Shown: positions 1 to 7,083, counted from the first letter of the stretch. The stretch is DNA of 7,705 bases from Rhodocyclaceae bacterium (GCA_025361105.1 JANYAW010000205.1:1-7705), one strand, 5' to 3'. Numbers and translations: made by a program. Notes: generated from the sequence alone by a model not told the origin.

Positions 1-2289
1 CCGGTATCAAAAGAGCCCTACGCGGCGACCTTTCGCAGTGTGGCGATTTCCGATTTGGTTGAACGCAATATGGCCACCGGTGTCTATACCGGCACGCCGT
101 ATTGGACCCAGCGCAAAGAATGGTTCGAGCAAAATTTCTACGCCACGCTGGCCGGAAAAAAAACCTGGAAACCGGGCACCTCGCCCGCCACGCATCAACG
201 CGGCGATGCAGTCGATTGGGAGTTTGTGCCTATCCCGCAATACGTGCCACCGCCTTGCGATCAAGTTCAGCCCACTGGCTACGATGCCGAAGGTTGTCGT
301 TATGTGAATGCGCTGTTCAAAGAGGTTGAAGCGGTCGATAAAGCCAAAGCCCAACGCATGCGCGATCAAGTGCGACGCGGGCGCGATGTGTGGTTCAAAG
401 GCACGTTTGGCAATCAGGATGAGAACACGCTCAATACCATACGCATACGTGGCATCGGCAAAGAGAACATGAATTATCCGTGGCTCGACACCCGCACTCG
501 CGCGCAACGCTTCACCAAATGGGGACTGATTAACGATCCTGACTGCGTCGAAGGTGATGAGTCCACGCATTGGTATGACAAGTGCCAGGACCCTCATTCC
601 TCTGGCGTGCTGGGCTATCGCAAGTATTACGCCGAGCCGATCAAGGAGGGCGATAAAGTGGTCTACGATCCGGTCACTGCGCCTTACGAAGCCAATGAAA
701 TCAAGGAAAACAAGCGTTATGTGATTGGCCATCCCTGTGTGCAATGTCATGTTGGTTTCGAGCCGACGCGGCCACCGGCGAACGGCAATGCACCGAAATG
801 GGAGAACTTGAGTGGCACCATAGGCGCGCAACATATTCGCCAACCGCTGGCGTTTTTTGGTGGCTTGCCATCGAATCACTACGTCCCGCAAGTGGTCAAA
901 GGCGGACGTTTGGGTACGGTCGACACCTCTCTGGTGGCATCCGATTTCATGCACAACCCAGGCACCCAAAACAACATCATGGATTTCCAAAACAAGCGTC
1001 TGTTCGAGCACAAAATGCGCGATCCGGTGAGTGGTGAAATCAAAACCGCCAAGACGCGGCACGTGCTCAAAGGTGGCGAAGATTCAGTTGGTGAGCACTT
1101 GGCCTTGATTCGTGTGTACGTCAACATCGGCCTATGCACTGAAGAATGCTGGGTGCCCAACTTCCCTTATCCAGGCCAGATGATAGGACGCGGCAGTAAG
1201 CAAAGCCCGATGCACATCATGCAGTGCGCTGCAAAGTGTGATGCCTGGAATTATGCGGATAGCAAGATGGACGATTTGACTGCATTCCTCATCACTGGTG
1301 GCCCGACTTATTTGATGGCGGCCAAAGAAACCAAGGACGGCACCGAGGGCGCGAAATACGTGGACACCAGTGTCGTGCCAGCGGGCAAAGCGATTTTTGC
1401 ACGTGAATGCGCGGGTTGTCACAGCTCGAAATTCGCGCCGGAAAACATTCGTGCCGACAAAAACGCGTTGGGCAAATTTTATGAGGGTCACGTATTTGGA
1501 AAAGAAGACTATTGGAAATATGAATTCACCGAAGCGCAGATGAAAGACGCAAGCTTTGTCGACAAATATTTCGTCAAGGATGCCAAGACCGGATTGCGCC
1601 CAAAACAATTTGCCGAGAAAGGGGTATTTGGTCAGGATTGGCTGGGCAACGATGAGCGAACCAACTTCAAAATCATCGGCACCAACATGTGCCGTTCGCT
1701 CCACGACAACCACAGCAAAGGCCACATCTGGGAAGAATTCGCGTCCGAAACCTACCGCGAATCACCGCCGGCGGGAACGGTGAAACGCGTGGTTAATCGC
1801 ATGTTCCCGATTATCGGCGGGATGGAAATGGGTGAGAAAACCATAGACGGTGGCTCGGGCTATTTACGTAATATTTCCTTGCTCTCGACTTGGGCCACTG
1901 CACCGTTTTTGCATAACAATGCGATTGGCGAAGTGACTTATTTGCCAGACGGTGCGCCAGATTTCACCGTGGCCGGTCGCATCAAACAATTCGAGATGGC
2001 GTTTGATGAATTGATGACCTCGGACAATCCGGCAGCCACGCCGCACCGCACGCCGAAGACCTCGACGTTCACCGAAGACACAGTGGTGTCGGCACGCGAA
2101 GATGGTCAGGGCTTTCCGCAGATTTCAGTGAAAGCTGGTACGCCAGTAGCCAATGCTGCATCGGCTGATACGCATGATCCCTTCTTCATGAAATGCGATG
2201 ACCCGGTAGAAAACAAAGGGCATCAGTTTGGTATTGATTTATCGGCGGCTGATAAGCGTGCGTTGCGTGAATTCTTGAAAATGATGTGA
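1..2289 (+). CDS. Diheme c-type cytochrome, MauG/CcpA/RoxA superfamily (5' end outside window)
   Basis: Seen: the frame is open from base 1 to TGA at 2287-2289 (762 residues visible). A GTG at 40 is the first possible internal start, but it has no ribosome binding site and no signal peptide follows it. A haem c protein must be exported, so the true start lies upstream. Counting from base 1, haem sites are CVQCH (246-250) and CAGCH (470-474). The segment GYLRNISLLSTWATAPFLHN ends near His638 and matches the 'R-x-x-S/T-L...TAP-x-x-H-N/D' block of diheme peroxidases and MauG-like proteins. The C-terminus (LSAADKRALREFLK) is also typical of these. Ten non-haem cysteines suggest a disulfide-rich periplasmic or secreted protein. 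Inference: its size and wide haem spacing resemble the rubber oxygenase RoxA group more than the 300-400-residue peroxidases. The reaction could be oxygenation, peroxide reduction or protein oxidation, and the substrate cannot be read from sequence. It leads a four-gene cytochrome block. Confidence 0.82.
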   Translation, partial: PVSKEPYAATFRSVAISDLVERNMATGVYTGTPYWTQRKEWFEQNFYATLAGKKTWKPGTSPATHQRGDAVDWEFVPIPQYVPPPCDQVQPTGYDAEGCRYVNALFKEVEAVDKAKAQRMRDQVRRGRDVWFKGTFGNQDENTLNTIRIRGIGKENMNYPWLDTRTRAQRFTKWGLINDPDCVEGDESTHWYDKCQDPHSSGVLGYRKYYAEPIKEGDKVVYDPVTAPYEANEIKENKRYVIGHPCVQCHVGFEPTRPPANGNAPKWENLSGTIGAQHIRQPLAFFGGLPSNHYVPQVVKGGRLGTVDTSLVASDFMHNPGTQNNIMDFQNKRLFEHKMRDPVSGEIKTAKTRHVLKGGEDSVGEHLALIRVYVNIGLCTEECWVPNFPYPGQMIGRGSKQSPMHIMQCAAKCDAWNYADSKMDDLTAFLITGGPTYLMAAKETKDGTEGAKYVDTSVVPAGKAIFARECAGCHSSKFAPENIRADKNALGKFYEGHVFGKEDYWKYEFTEAQMKDASFVDKYFVKDAKTGLRPKQFAEKGVFGQDWLGNDERTNFKIIGTNMCRSLHDNHSKGHIWEEFASETYRESPPAGTVKRVVNRMFPIIGGMEMGEKTIDGGSGYLRNISLLSTWATAPFLHNNAIGEVTYLPDGAPDFTVAGRIKQFEMAFDELMTSDNPAATPHRTPKTSTFTEDTVVSAREDGQGFPQISVKAGTPVANAASADTHDPFFMKCDDPVENKGHQFGIDLSAADKRALREFLKMM

Positions 2290-2300
2290 TGGTGGGGCGC

Positions 2301-2340
2301 ACTAAGTCAAACTAAGTCAAACTAAGTCAAACTAAGTCAT
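2301..2340. repeat. Four tandem copies of a 10-bp direct repeat, actaagtcaa
   Basis: Three perfect copies (2301-2330) and a fourth matching 9 of 10 bases (2331-2340) fill the gap between genes 1 and 2. The last copy runs into the ATG of gene 2 at 2339. The 10-base period puts a TAA in all three plus frames (2303, 2313, 2323, 2333). The TAA at 2333 is in frame with gene 2, so translation of gene 2 cannot begin further upstream. The period is close to one helical turn, so the copies present the same face of the DNA. The array may be a protein-binding site or a slippage-prone spacer. No similar copies were noticed elsewhere in the window. Confidence 0.97.
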
Positions 2341-4051
2341 GGGGATGAACAGAGCGGTTGTCGTAGTCATAGTGATTGTCGTTGCGACAGCGGCTTACGC
2401 AGCGCTGATGATATCGAGTACGCAAAACTCGCCACCCATCACCACATTGGCCAAAACAAGCGCGACAGCGCGCAGTAATTTATCCGACAAGATTATCCCC
2501 GACACCGACTTGCCGCCATCTGGCACGCGTTCCTTGTTCGATCACATCGTCGCGCAAAACGATGTGCTGCCCTATCCGTTTGAAAAATTGATTGCGTTGC
2601 TGACGGCGCAAAATCCGGCGGGGACAGCGCCGATTACTTTGCTGATTCCTCATGGTCGATCCTTGCTCAAAGGTCAGGCCGACAACGCGCATCCGCGCTT
2701 GGTTGTGGCGGCCGATTTTGATGGACAAAACACAGCATTCGGATTGGGTAAAGCCACGCGTGGACAGCTATTTCTGGGCTTTGTCGAGGAAGCAAAAGAA
2801 ATCGAAGTAGTGAGTTACAACGAAGCCGCCGGGCGCTTTGAATATCAATTGGTGCAAAATTATTGCGAGGGATGCGTGCCGCGTATTGTCTATGCGCGGC
2901 GGGCGATTTGTTTGACTTGCCATCAAGGCACGACGCCGATTTTTTCGCAGCGACCATGGAATGAAACCAACGCTCAAGAAGCTACGGCTGCCGCAATTCT
3001 TGCCGCGCGCGGCGACAACAAGCCGTATCACGGCGTAGCGATTTCGCAGCCTTTGGCGAGCGCCGAGCGTTTCGATCAACTGACCGACATCGGCAATTTT
3101 TATCACGTCAGTCAGCGCTTGTGGCTTGATGGCTGTGGTGAAAATGGCAACGAATGTCGCCGTCAGATGTTGCTCTTGGCGCTCCAGTACGGTGACAATT
3201 CTGGGGGGTTTGATGCTGCCTCAAATGACGCGAACAAGTTGCGCGAATTGCAGCGAGTGAGCTTCCCCAAAGCTGGTATCGCGGTACCGGAATCGGACTT
3301 GCAAAATCGCGATCCGATTGGCGAGAAGCTAGGATTCAAAGGCTGGATGCGTTCACTCATTACGCGCGAAATCAAACTCGGCGAAGGCGCCAAAGACAAC
3401 GAAGATTTGTCAGCATTTGAAAAGCTACCACCCTTGCGTACCGAGCTTGATCCACTCAACATTCGCGTGCCCAAACAAATTTTGACCGCCAATGACATCG
3501 ACGGTGCCTACGGCCTCGCGCGCTTTTTCACTGAGGCTGATTTGAAAACGCTGGCTGAACATCATGGTAATTCCTTGGCAAAATTACTGATGAAAGTGCA
3601 CGCTCTGCCGCCAGAAACTTTCGCCGCTAAACCGTTTTCGCGCGTGGCGATGATGCAAGCCTTGACCGGAAAACCATTGGAATATTGCTGCATCAAAACT
3701 GATGAAATGTCACCACCGGTCGCTTCGGGTGTGCCTCCACTCGCCATTCAGGCGCATCCCGAATTGCAGCCTTTCGCTGAGTATTGCTTTGCCTGCCATC
3801 GCGGCAATCCAGCCAAGCGCTTGAACTTCATGGCCGGTGATACCGAACAAGCGGTGCTCTACAACATCAAGAACAAAGCCGAGATTCGTGACGCGCTGGA
3901 TTGGGAGCGCTACGCGACCACCGACAAGGCCACAAAATTGATGCCACCGCGCGACTCGGCGCAATATCATGCGTTCAAGGAAGCCGGATCAGAGGGCGAC
4001 AAAACGCGCGGGAAAATGCGTGAGTTAGTGCCAGGAATGTTTAGTTTTTGA
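2339..4051 (+). CDS. Exported or membrane-anchored diheme c-type cytochrome, unassigned family
   Basis: Seen: 570 residues. Arg5 is followed by a hydrophobic run at about 6-25 ending in AAYA-A, which could be a cleaved signal peptide or an uncleaved N-terminal anchor. Haem sites are CLTCH (191-195) and CFACH (483-487). The second is followed 48 residues later by KLMPPRDS, whose Met535 is a good sixth ligand, so the C-terminus looks like a class I cytochrome c domain. A CxxC (176-179) sits just before the first haem site. Other cysteines are 266, 273 and an adjacent pair at 450-451. An in-frame TAA at 2333 limits the start to ATG 2339 or ATG 2345. Neither has a clear Shine-Dalgarno sequence, because the repeat array lies there. 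Gene 1 stops 49 bases upstream. Inference: it is periplasmic-facing and relays electrons to or from the large diheme protein of gene 1. I do not recognise a family for residues 30-470. Confidence 0.82.
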   Translation: MGMNRAVVVVIVIVVATAAYAALMISSTQNSPPITTLAKTSATARSNLSDKIIPDTDLPPSGTRSLFDHIVAQNDVLPYPFEKLIALLTAQNPAGTAPITLLIPHGRSLLKGQADNAHPRLVVAADFDGQNTAFGLGKATRGQLFLGFVEEAKEIEVVSYNEAAGRFEYQLVQNYCEGCVPRIVYARRAICLTCHQGTTPIFSQRPWNETNAQEATAAAILAARGDNKPYHGVAISQPLASAERFDQLTDIGNFYHVSQRLWLDGCGENGNECRRQMLLLALQYGDNSGGFDAASNDANKLRELQRVSFPKAGIAVPESDLQNRDPIGEKLGFKGWMRSLITREIKLGEGAKDNEDLSAFEKLPPLRTELDPLNIRVPKQILTANDIDGAYGLARFFTEADLKTLAEHHGNSLAKLLMKVHALPPETFAAKPFSRVAMMQALTGKPLEYCCIKTDEMSPPVASGVPPLAIQAHPELQPFAEYCFACHRGNPAKRLNFMAGDTEQAVLYNIKNKAEIRDALDWERYATTDKATKLMPPRDSAQYHAFKEAGSEGDKTRGKMRELVPGMFSF

Positions 4052-4108
4052 TAGCGCGAAAATTTTCCAGTTGGTGCTGAGGACACGCCGTCACATCGAC
4101 GCATGACG

Positions 4109-4114
4109 AAAGGA
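4109..4114 (+). promoter_or_regulatory. Ribosome binding site AAAGGA choosing ATG 4121 for the monohaem gene
   Basis: AAAGGA lies 6 bases before ATG 4121. It falls inside the reading frame that would begin at the upstream ATG 4103, which has no comparable site. Starting at 4121 also gives a standard signal peptide (Arg4, Arg7, then a hydrophobic core). Confidence 0.75.
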
Positions 4115-4120
4115 AAAGTA

Positions 4121-4897
4121 ATGCAAGCAAGAACAGCACGTTTGATTTCGGTGGGCGTACCCCTTTTATGCTGGACGCTGAGCGCGCTAGCCACACCAAC
4201 TTTCGCGCGTTTGTACAAAGCGCAGTTCGGTTACATTCCCTCGTGCAATGCCTGTCACAGCGACGGCGGTGGCTCGCCGCTGAATCCCTTTGGCAAGGCC
4301 TTCAAGGACGCGGGAAAAAACGAAGCCGCGTTTGCAAAAATTGCCGCGCTCGATAGCGATGGCGACGGCATTGCCAATGCGACCGAAGCGCTCGCCAAAG
4401 CTAACCCGGGCGACAAAAAATCCACGCCGACTAGTCCCGGACCGTGGCTGGATTTATCTTCGTTGATTCCCAAGCAAGTGCTTGCGGCGTTTCCGGGCAT
4501 ACAAACTTGGTTGCCGCGGGATGCAGTTCTCACCGCCGCTGATATTGCCACCGCCAAAACCATGGGAGTCAGCTTGAGCGCGGCAGATGAAAACACGATT
4601 TACATCCCCATCGAAAATCAACGTCCGGCGGGCACCGCGTTAATTTTCCCGGTGACGTTTCAAGACAAGACTTTTTATTTGTTAATGACTACCGACAAGA
4701 CGCTCAAGATTACACAAGTAAGTACCATGAATATCAAAGCGCTACCTGCCGCGAAAGATGCTAAAGCCTACGCGACCTTCGTCGGCGTGCCGGCGCAATC
4801 CGTACCAGCGACGACGGGCAACACGCTAGACGATGCCATTACGCGCGCGGTCAAAAATGCCGGTGTGATGCTGTATGTGCGATTGAAAGGTGCTTGA
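4121..4897 (+). CDS. Periplasmic monohaem cytochrome c with calcium-type Asp loop and unassigned C-terminal domain
   Basis: Seen: 258 residues from ATG 4121; an in-frame ATG at 4103 would add six. Residues 1-24 form a signal peptide with likely cleavage after SALA. The single haem site is CNACH (42-46), followed by DGGGSPLNPFGKAFKDAG. The loop DSDGDG (78-83) and IANATE after it match a thrombospondin type 3 or EF-hand-like calcium loop, a common companion of such CxxCH segments. A Pro/Lys-rich linker (about 95-108) leads to a domain of about 150 residues. Its end (TTGNT at 231-235, then a helix AITRAVKNA) faintly recalls the flavinylation motif of FMN-binding domains (RnfG/NqrC/NosR type) but lacks the usual Asp and Ala. 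Inference: a soluble electron shuttle of the operon. The gene ends 2 bases before the next start, so coupled translation is likely. Haem attachment is secure, while the C-terminal domain remains unassigned. Confidence 0.85.
   Translation: MQARTARLISVGVPLLCWTLSALATPTFARLYKAQFGYIPSCNACHSDGGGSPLNPFGKAFKDAGKNEAAFAKIAALDSDGDGIANATEALAKANPGDKKSTPTSPGPWLDLSSLIPKQVLAAFPGIQTWLPRDAVLTAADIATAKTMGVSLSAADENTIYIPIENQRPAGTALIFPVTFQDKTFYLLMTTDKTLKITQVSTMNIKALPAAKDAKAYATFVGVPAQSVPATTGNTLDDAITRAVKNAGVMLYVRLKGA
4885..4890 (+). promoter_or_regulatory. Ribosome binding site GAAAGG for the five-helix membrane protein
   Basis: GAAAGG lies 9 bases before ATG 4900, inside the last codons of the preceding gene. It supports ATG 4900 over the in-frame TTG at 4894, which would overlap the previous stop codon. 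Confidence 0.65.
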
Positions 4898-4899
4898 GC

Positions 4900-5730
4900 A
4901 TGAAACCAATTCGTATCAGTCTTGTTTTGCTAAGCGTATGCGCCACGTTTGTCGCCGTCGTGATTCCGGCCAATGCCGCAGATGCTGGCGCAGCGACGGT
5001 AGCCAACACTGTCAGTGCCGTTCCACCGGCCGCCGTGCCAAGTGCACCAAATTCGCCAAGCACCGAACCCGCTTTGGATTTTTTCGGCGACAAACCCATC
5101 GCCGATGCCGCCCTGGTTCACGTGCCGCCACCCAAGCCGCAATGGATGACAGTCGGCGGTCCGATTGCCTTGTTTTTATTTTTTCTCGGACTAATTTATT
5201 CCGTTTACAAATTCATCCCGTTTCGCGACACACCAATACATTTTGATTTGCACGACCTGCCGGTCGCCGCGCAACGTGGTATCGGCATGGCAGTGATTTT
5301 GTTCGGCATTGCCTTTGTTTTCGGCATCGCCGAAATTCACTATCAGCTTGGTCTGCACGATACCGCCGAAGCGTATTTTCAGGCAATGAGTTTAGGCAAA
5401 TTGATTGCCATGACGCACGCCCACATGTTCGGCTTCACCACCAGTTTTTTCATCATCGGCATTCCATTTTCACTGCACTTCCATCACCTGAAAATTTACC
5501 AATGGATATTCCCGCTAGGCCTCGCCGCATCGCTATGCGACATCATTTCCTGGTGGGGTCTGCGTTTTATTTCCGGCAACTTTGAATACATCACCTGGTG
5601 GTGCGGCTTCATCTTCGGCACCTGCTACGGCTGGATTTTGATCGGCCTAGTGCGCGTAATTTTCTTTCCCAATTTTCACTGGGCAGCGGATTACGAGAAC
5701 GATGGGAAGAAGGCAGATTCATCGGGTTGA
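4900..5730 (+). CDS. Five-helix, histidine-rich membrane protein, possible haem b or metal-binding subunit
   Basis: Seen: 276 residues from ATG 4900. Residues 1-26 look like a signal peptide (cleavage after ANA), followed by an Ala/Pro-rich segment (about 27-80). Hydrophobic helices fall at about 85-105, 127-146, 168-190, 202-224 and 230-256. Histidines cluster at helix ends or within helices: H147 and H153 after helix 2, H173 and H175 in THAHMFG of helix 3, and H193, H195 and H196 just after helix 3. Acidic D214 lies in helix 4. There is no CxxCH. Inference: H173 and H175 with another intramembrane residue could ligate haem b or a metal, making this the membrane anchor that exchanges electrons between quinone and the periplasmic cytochromes encoded upstream. 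No named family was recognised. An alternative is a scaffold without a cofactor. The gene is the last of the block and is followed by a terminator. Confidence 0.8.
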   Translation: MKPIRISLVLLSVCATFVAVVIPANAADAGAATVANTVSAVPPAAVPSAPNSPSTEPALDFFGDKPIADAALVHVPPPKPQWMTVGGPIALFLFFLGLIYSVYKFIPFRDTPIHFDLHDLPVAAQRGIGMAVILFGIAFVFGIAEIHYQLGLHDTAEAYFQAMSLGKLIAMTHAHMFGFTTSFFIIGIPFSLHFHHLKIYQWIFPLGLAASLCDIISWWGLRFISGNFEYITWWCGFIFGTCYGWILIGLVRVIFFPNFHWAADYENDGKKADSSG

Positions 5731-5734
5731 GCGC

Positions 5735-5765
5735 TGGTAAGTCGTCGTTCAACGGCGTCTTACCA
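5735..5765. other. 31-base imperfect inverted repeat after the cytochrome operon
   Basis: TGGTAAG (5735-5741) pairs with CTTACCA (5759-5765). After one T-T mismatch the inner arms CGTCGTT and AACGGCG also pair, with one G-T wobble, around a very small loop. It begins 4 bases after the stop codon of the membrane protein. No T-run follows on either strand, so it is not a standard terminator by itself. It may protect the mRNA 3' end or work together with the next hairpin. Confidence 0.6.
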
Positions 5766-5773
5766 CACACTAC

Positions 5774-5792
5774 GGCGCAGAGCGCCTATTTT
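5774..5792 (+). terminator. Intrinsic terminator of the cytochrome operon
   Basis: A perfect GC stem, GGCGC (5774-5778) with GCGCC (5782-5786), closes an AGA loop and is followed by TATTTT (5787-5792). The position, 43 bases after the last stop codon of the plus-strand block, fits. The stem is only 5 bp and the T-run is short, so efficiency may be moderate. On the minus strand no T-run follows, so it would not obviously serve the converging genes. Confidence 0.65.
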
Positions 5793-5870
5793 GCGTGACC
5801 GCCTTGTAGCTGGTTGTTTCTGGTTTTGCTTTTGTTTCACCAGCACTAACTGGCAAAACTCAGTTGAAAA

Positions 5871-7052
5871 TCAATTCGGCCGCAACCGCAACAACTCGCC
5901 ATCGGCGCTATCGGTCAGCACATAAATCAATCCATCGGGGCCGACGCGCACATCACGGATGCGTTTTTTCAGGCCGCCGAGTATTCGCTCTTCTTCAATC
6001 AGCAGGTCACTGTCCTTGCCTTTGCGTAGGCGGCTGATGGTTTTGGCGGCGAGTGCACCGACGAGGAGTTTCCCGTTCCAATCCGGGAAGGCGTCGCCGC
6101 GATAGACGGCAAGGCCGGAGGGTGCAATCGACGGCACCCAGATGAAGCTTGAGCGTTGAATGCCCGGCGCGAACGCATGCTCGGAAATGATGCTGCCGTC
6201 GTAGTCGATGCCATGGGTGGTGAGTGGCCAGCCGTAGTTGGCACCGGCGGCCAAGAGATTGACTTCGTCGCCACCGCGAGGGCCGTGTTCGTGCAACCAG
6301 ATTTCGCCAGTCACCGCGTCGCGCGCCAAACCTTGCGCGTTGCGATGACCGTAAGTCCAGATTTCGGGCAATGCCTTGGGTGTATTGACGAAAGGATTGT
6401 CAGCGGCGGCAAGGCCTTCCTTGTCGAGGCGCAAAGTTTTGCCGAGATGTGAGCCCAAATCCTGCGCGGCGGTTTTGTAATGGAAACCGTCGCCAATGGT
6501 AAGCAGCAAGGTGTTATCAGGCAGAAAAAGCATACGTCCGCCGGGGTGTTTTGGCTCGGCTTTATCTGGTTTGGCGCGAAAAATCACGCGGCCTTGGATC
6601 AATTTATTGTCGACCAATCGTGCCTTCCAGATCGCTGTACGGTTGGCCGCTTTTTCGCCTTCGACAAATGAAATGTAAACAGTGCGATTGCTCGCGAAAT
6701 CGGGATCGAGTGCGATATCGAGGATGCCGCTATCGGAGATTTGCAGCGGTGAAGGTGGTCCGCCTTCGATGATTTGTGGCGTGAGCACGCCGTCTTTCCA
6801 CAAGCGCATGCCGCCATGTTTTTCACTGATAATAATTTCGTCCTTGCCGATGAAAGCTAGGCTCCACGGACTCTTAAGCCCGCTGGCAAGCTGCTCAATC
6901 TTCACCGATTCCGTGTTCGGGATTATTAGTGGATTGATCAGTGCAATTGGTGCAATGGGTGCAGGTGGTGGCAGTACCTTGGTTTGCGCCTGCGCTAAAT
7001 TGAATCCCATCGCCAAAGCAGCAAGCAGCGAAAATTTTTTGGCGAAATTCAT
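5871..7052 (-). CDS. Periplasmic PQQ-dependent sugar dehydrogenase (YliI/Asd type)
   Basis: Seen: 393 residues from ATG at 7052; an upstream in-frame ATG at 7076 lacks a good ribosome site. Residues 1-22 are a signal peptide with cleavage after AQA. The protein follows the soluble glucose dehydrogenase / aldose sugar dehydrogenase beta-propeller pattern: LASGLKSPWSLAF (55-67), HPGGRMLFLPDN with His169 where the family has its catalytic base, GD (187-188), AQDLGSHLGKTLRLD (196-210), YGHRNAQGL (234-242), HEHGPRGGDE (254-263) and NYGWP (272-276). Family knowledge: these enzymes bind PQQ and calcium, oxidise aldose sugars to lactones in the periplasm, and pass electrons to the respiratory chain. 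The length fits the family. Sugar specificity cannot be read, and some members have no confirmed substrate. It follows the glutathione S-transferase gene by 31 bases in the same direction and is probably co-transcribed. No PQQ synthesis genes are in the window. Confidence 0.92.
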   Translation of the reverse strand: MNFAKKFSLLAALAMGFNLAQAQTKVLPPPAPIAPIALINPLIIPNTESVKIEQLASGLKSPWSLAFIGKDEIIISEKHGGMRLWKDGVLTPQIIEGGPPSPLQISDSGILDIALDPDFASNRTVYISFVEGEKAANRTAIWKARLVDNKLIQGRVIFRAKPDKAEPKHPGGRMLFLPDNTLLLTIGDGFHYKTAAQDLGSHLGKTLRLDKEGLAAADNPFVNTPKALPEIWTYGHRNAQGLARDAVTGEIWLHEHGPRGGDEVNLLAAGANYGWPLTTHGIDYDGSIISEHAFAPGIQRSSFIWVPSIAPSGLAVYRGDAFPDWNGKLLVGALAAKTISRLRKGKDSDLLIEEERILGGLKKRIRDVRVGPDGLIYVLTDSADGELLRLRPN

Positions 7053-7061
7053 ATTGCATTG

Positions 7062-7066
7062 CCTCC
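7062..7066 (-). promoter_or_regulatory. Ribosome binding site GGAGG for the PQQ dehydrogenase
   Basis: On the minus strand GGAGG lies 9 bases before ATG 7052. It fixes the start directly ahead of the signal peptide MNFAKKF and argues against the upstream in-frame ATG at 7076. Another ATG at 7059 is out of frame. Confidence 0.8.
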
Positions 7067-7083
7067 AAAAAAACAATGAAGCC

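Noticed and set aside
40..42. GTG as the start codon of the diheme cytochrome
   Set aside because: The frame is open to base 1, there is no ribosome binding site before the GTG, and no signal peptide follows, which an exported haem c protein needs.
7..1062. Long minus-strand open frame (351 residues) opposite gene 1
   Set aside because: It lies wholly antisense to a clear haem protein, shows no recognisable domain or signal, and is best explained by codon bias of the plus-strand gene.
1132..1725. Minus-strand open frame of 197 residues opposite gene 1
   Set aside because: It is antisense to the second haem region of gene 1 with no family motif, so it is a shadow frame.
2301..2340. Minus-strand promoter built from TTGACT in each repeat copy
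   Set aside because: TTGACT resembles a -35 box, but no -10 box is found at the right distance on the minus strand.
2301..2340. CRISPR array or replication iterons
   Set aside because: The copies are contiguous 10-mers without spacers, there are no cas or replication genes, and the array sits inside an operon gap.
4048..4100. Internal promoter before the monohaem cytochrome gene
   Set aside because: TTGATA could be a -35 box, but no fitting -10 box lies about 17 bases further on. The 69-base gap is compatible with read-through from gene 2.
4121..4200. Lipoprotein signal around Cys17 of the monohaem protein
   Set aside because: The residues before the cysteine (PLL) do not make a lipobox, which needs Gly, Ala or Ser directly before Cys. 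A normal signal peptidase site follows instead.
4890..5246. 118-residue plus-strand frame overlapping the membrane protein gene
   Set aside because: It is Arg/Cys/His-rich without domains and overlaps a well-supported membrane protein in another frame.
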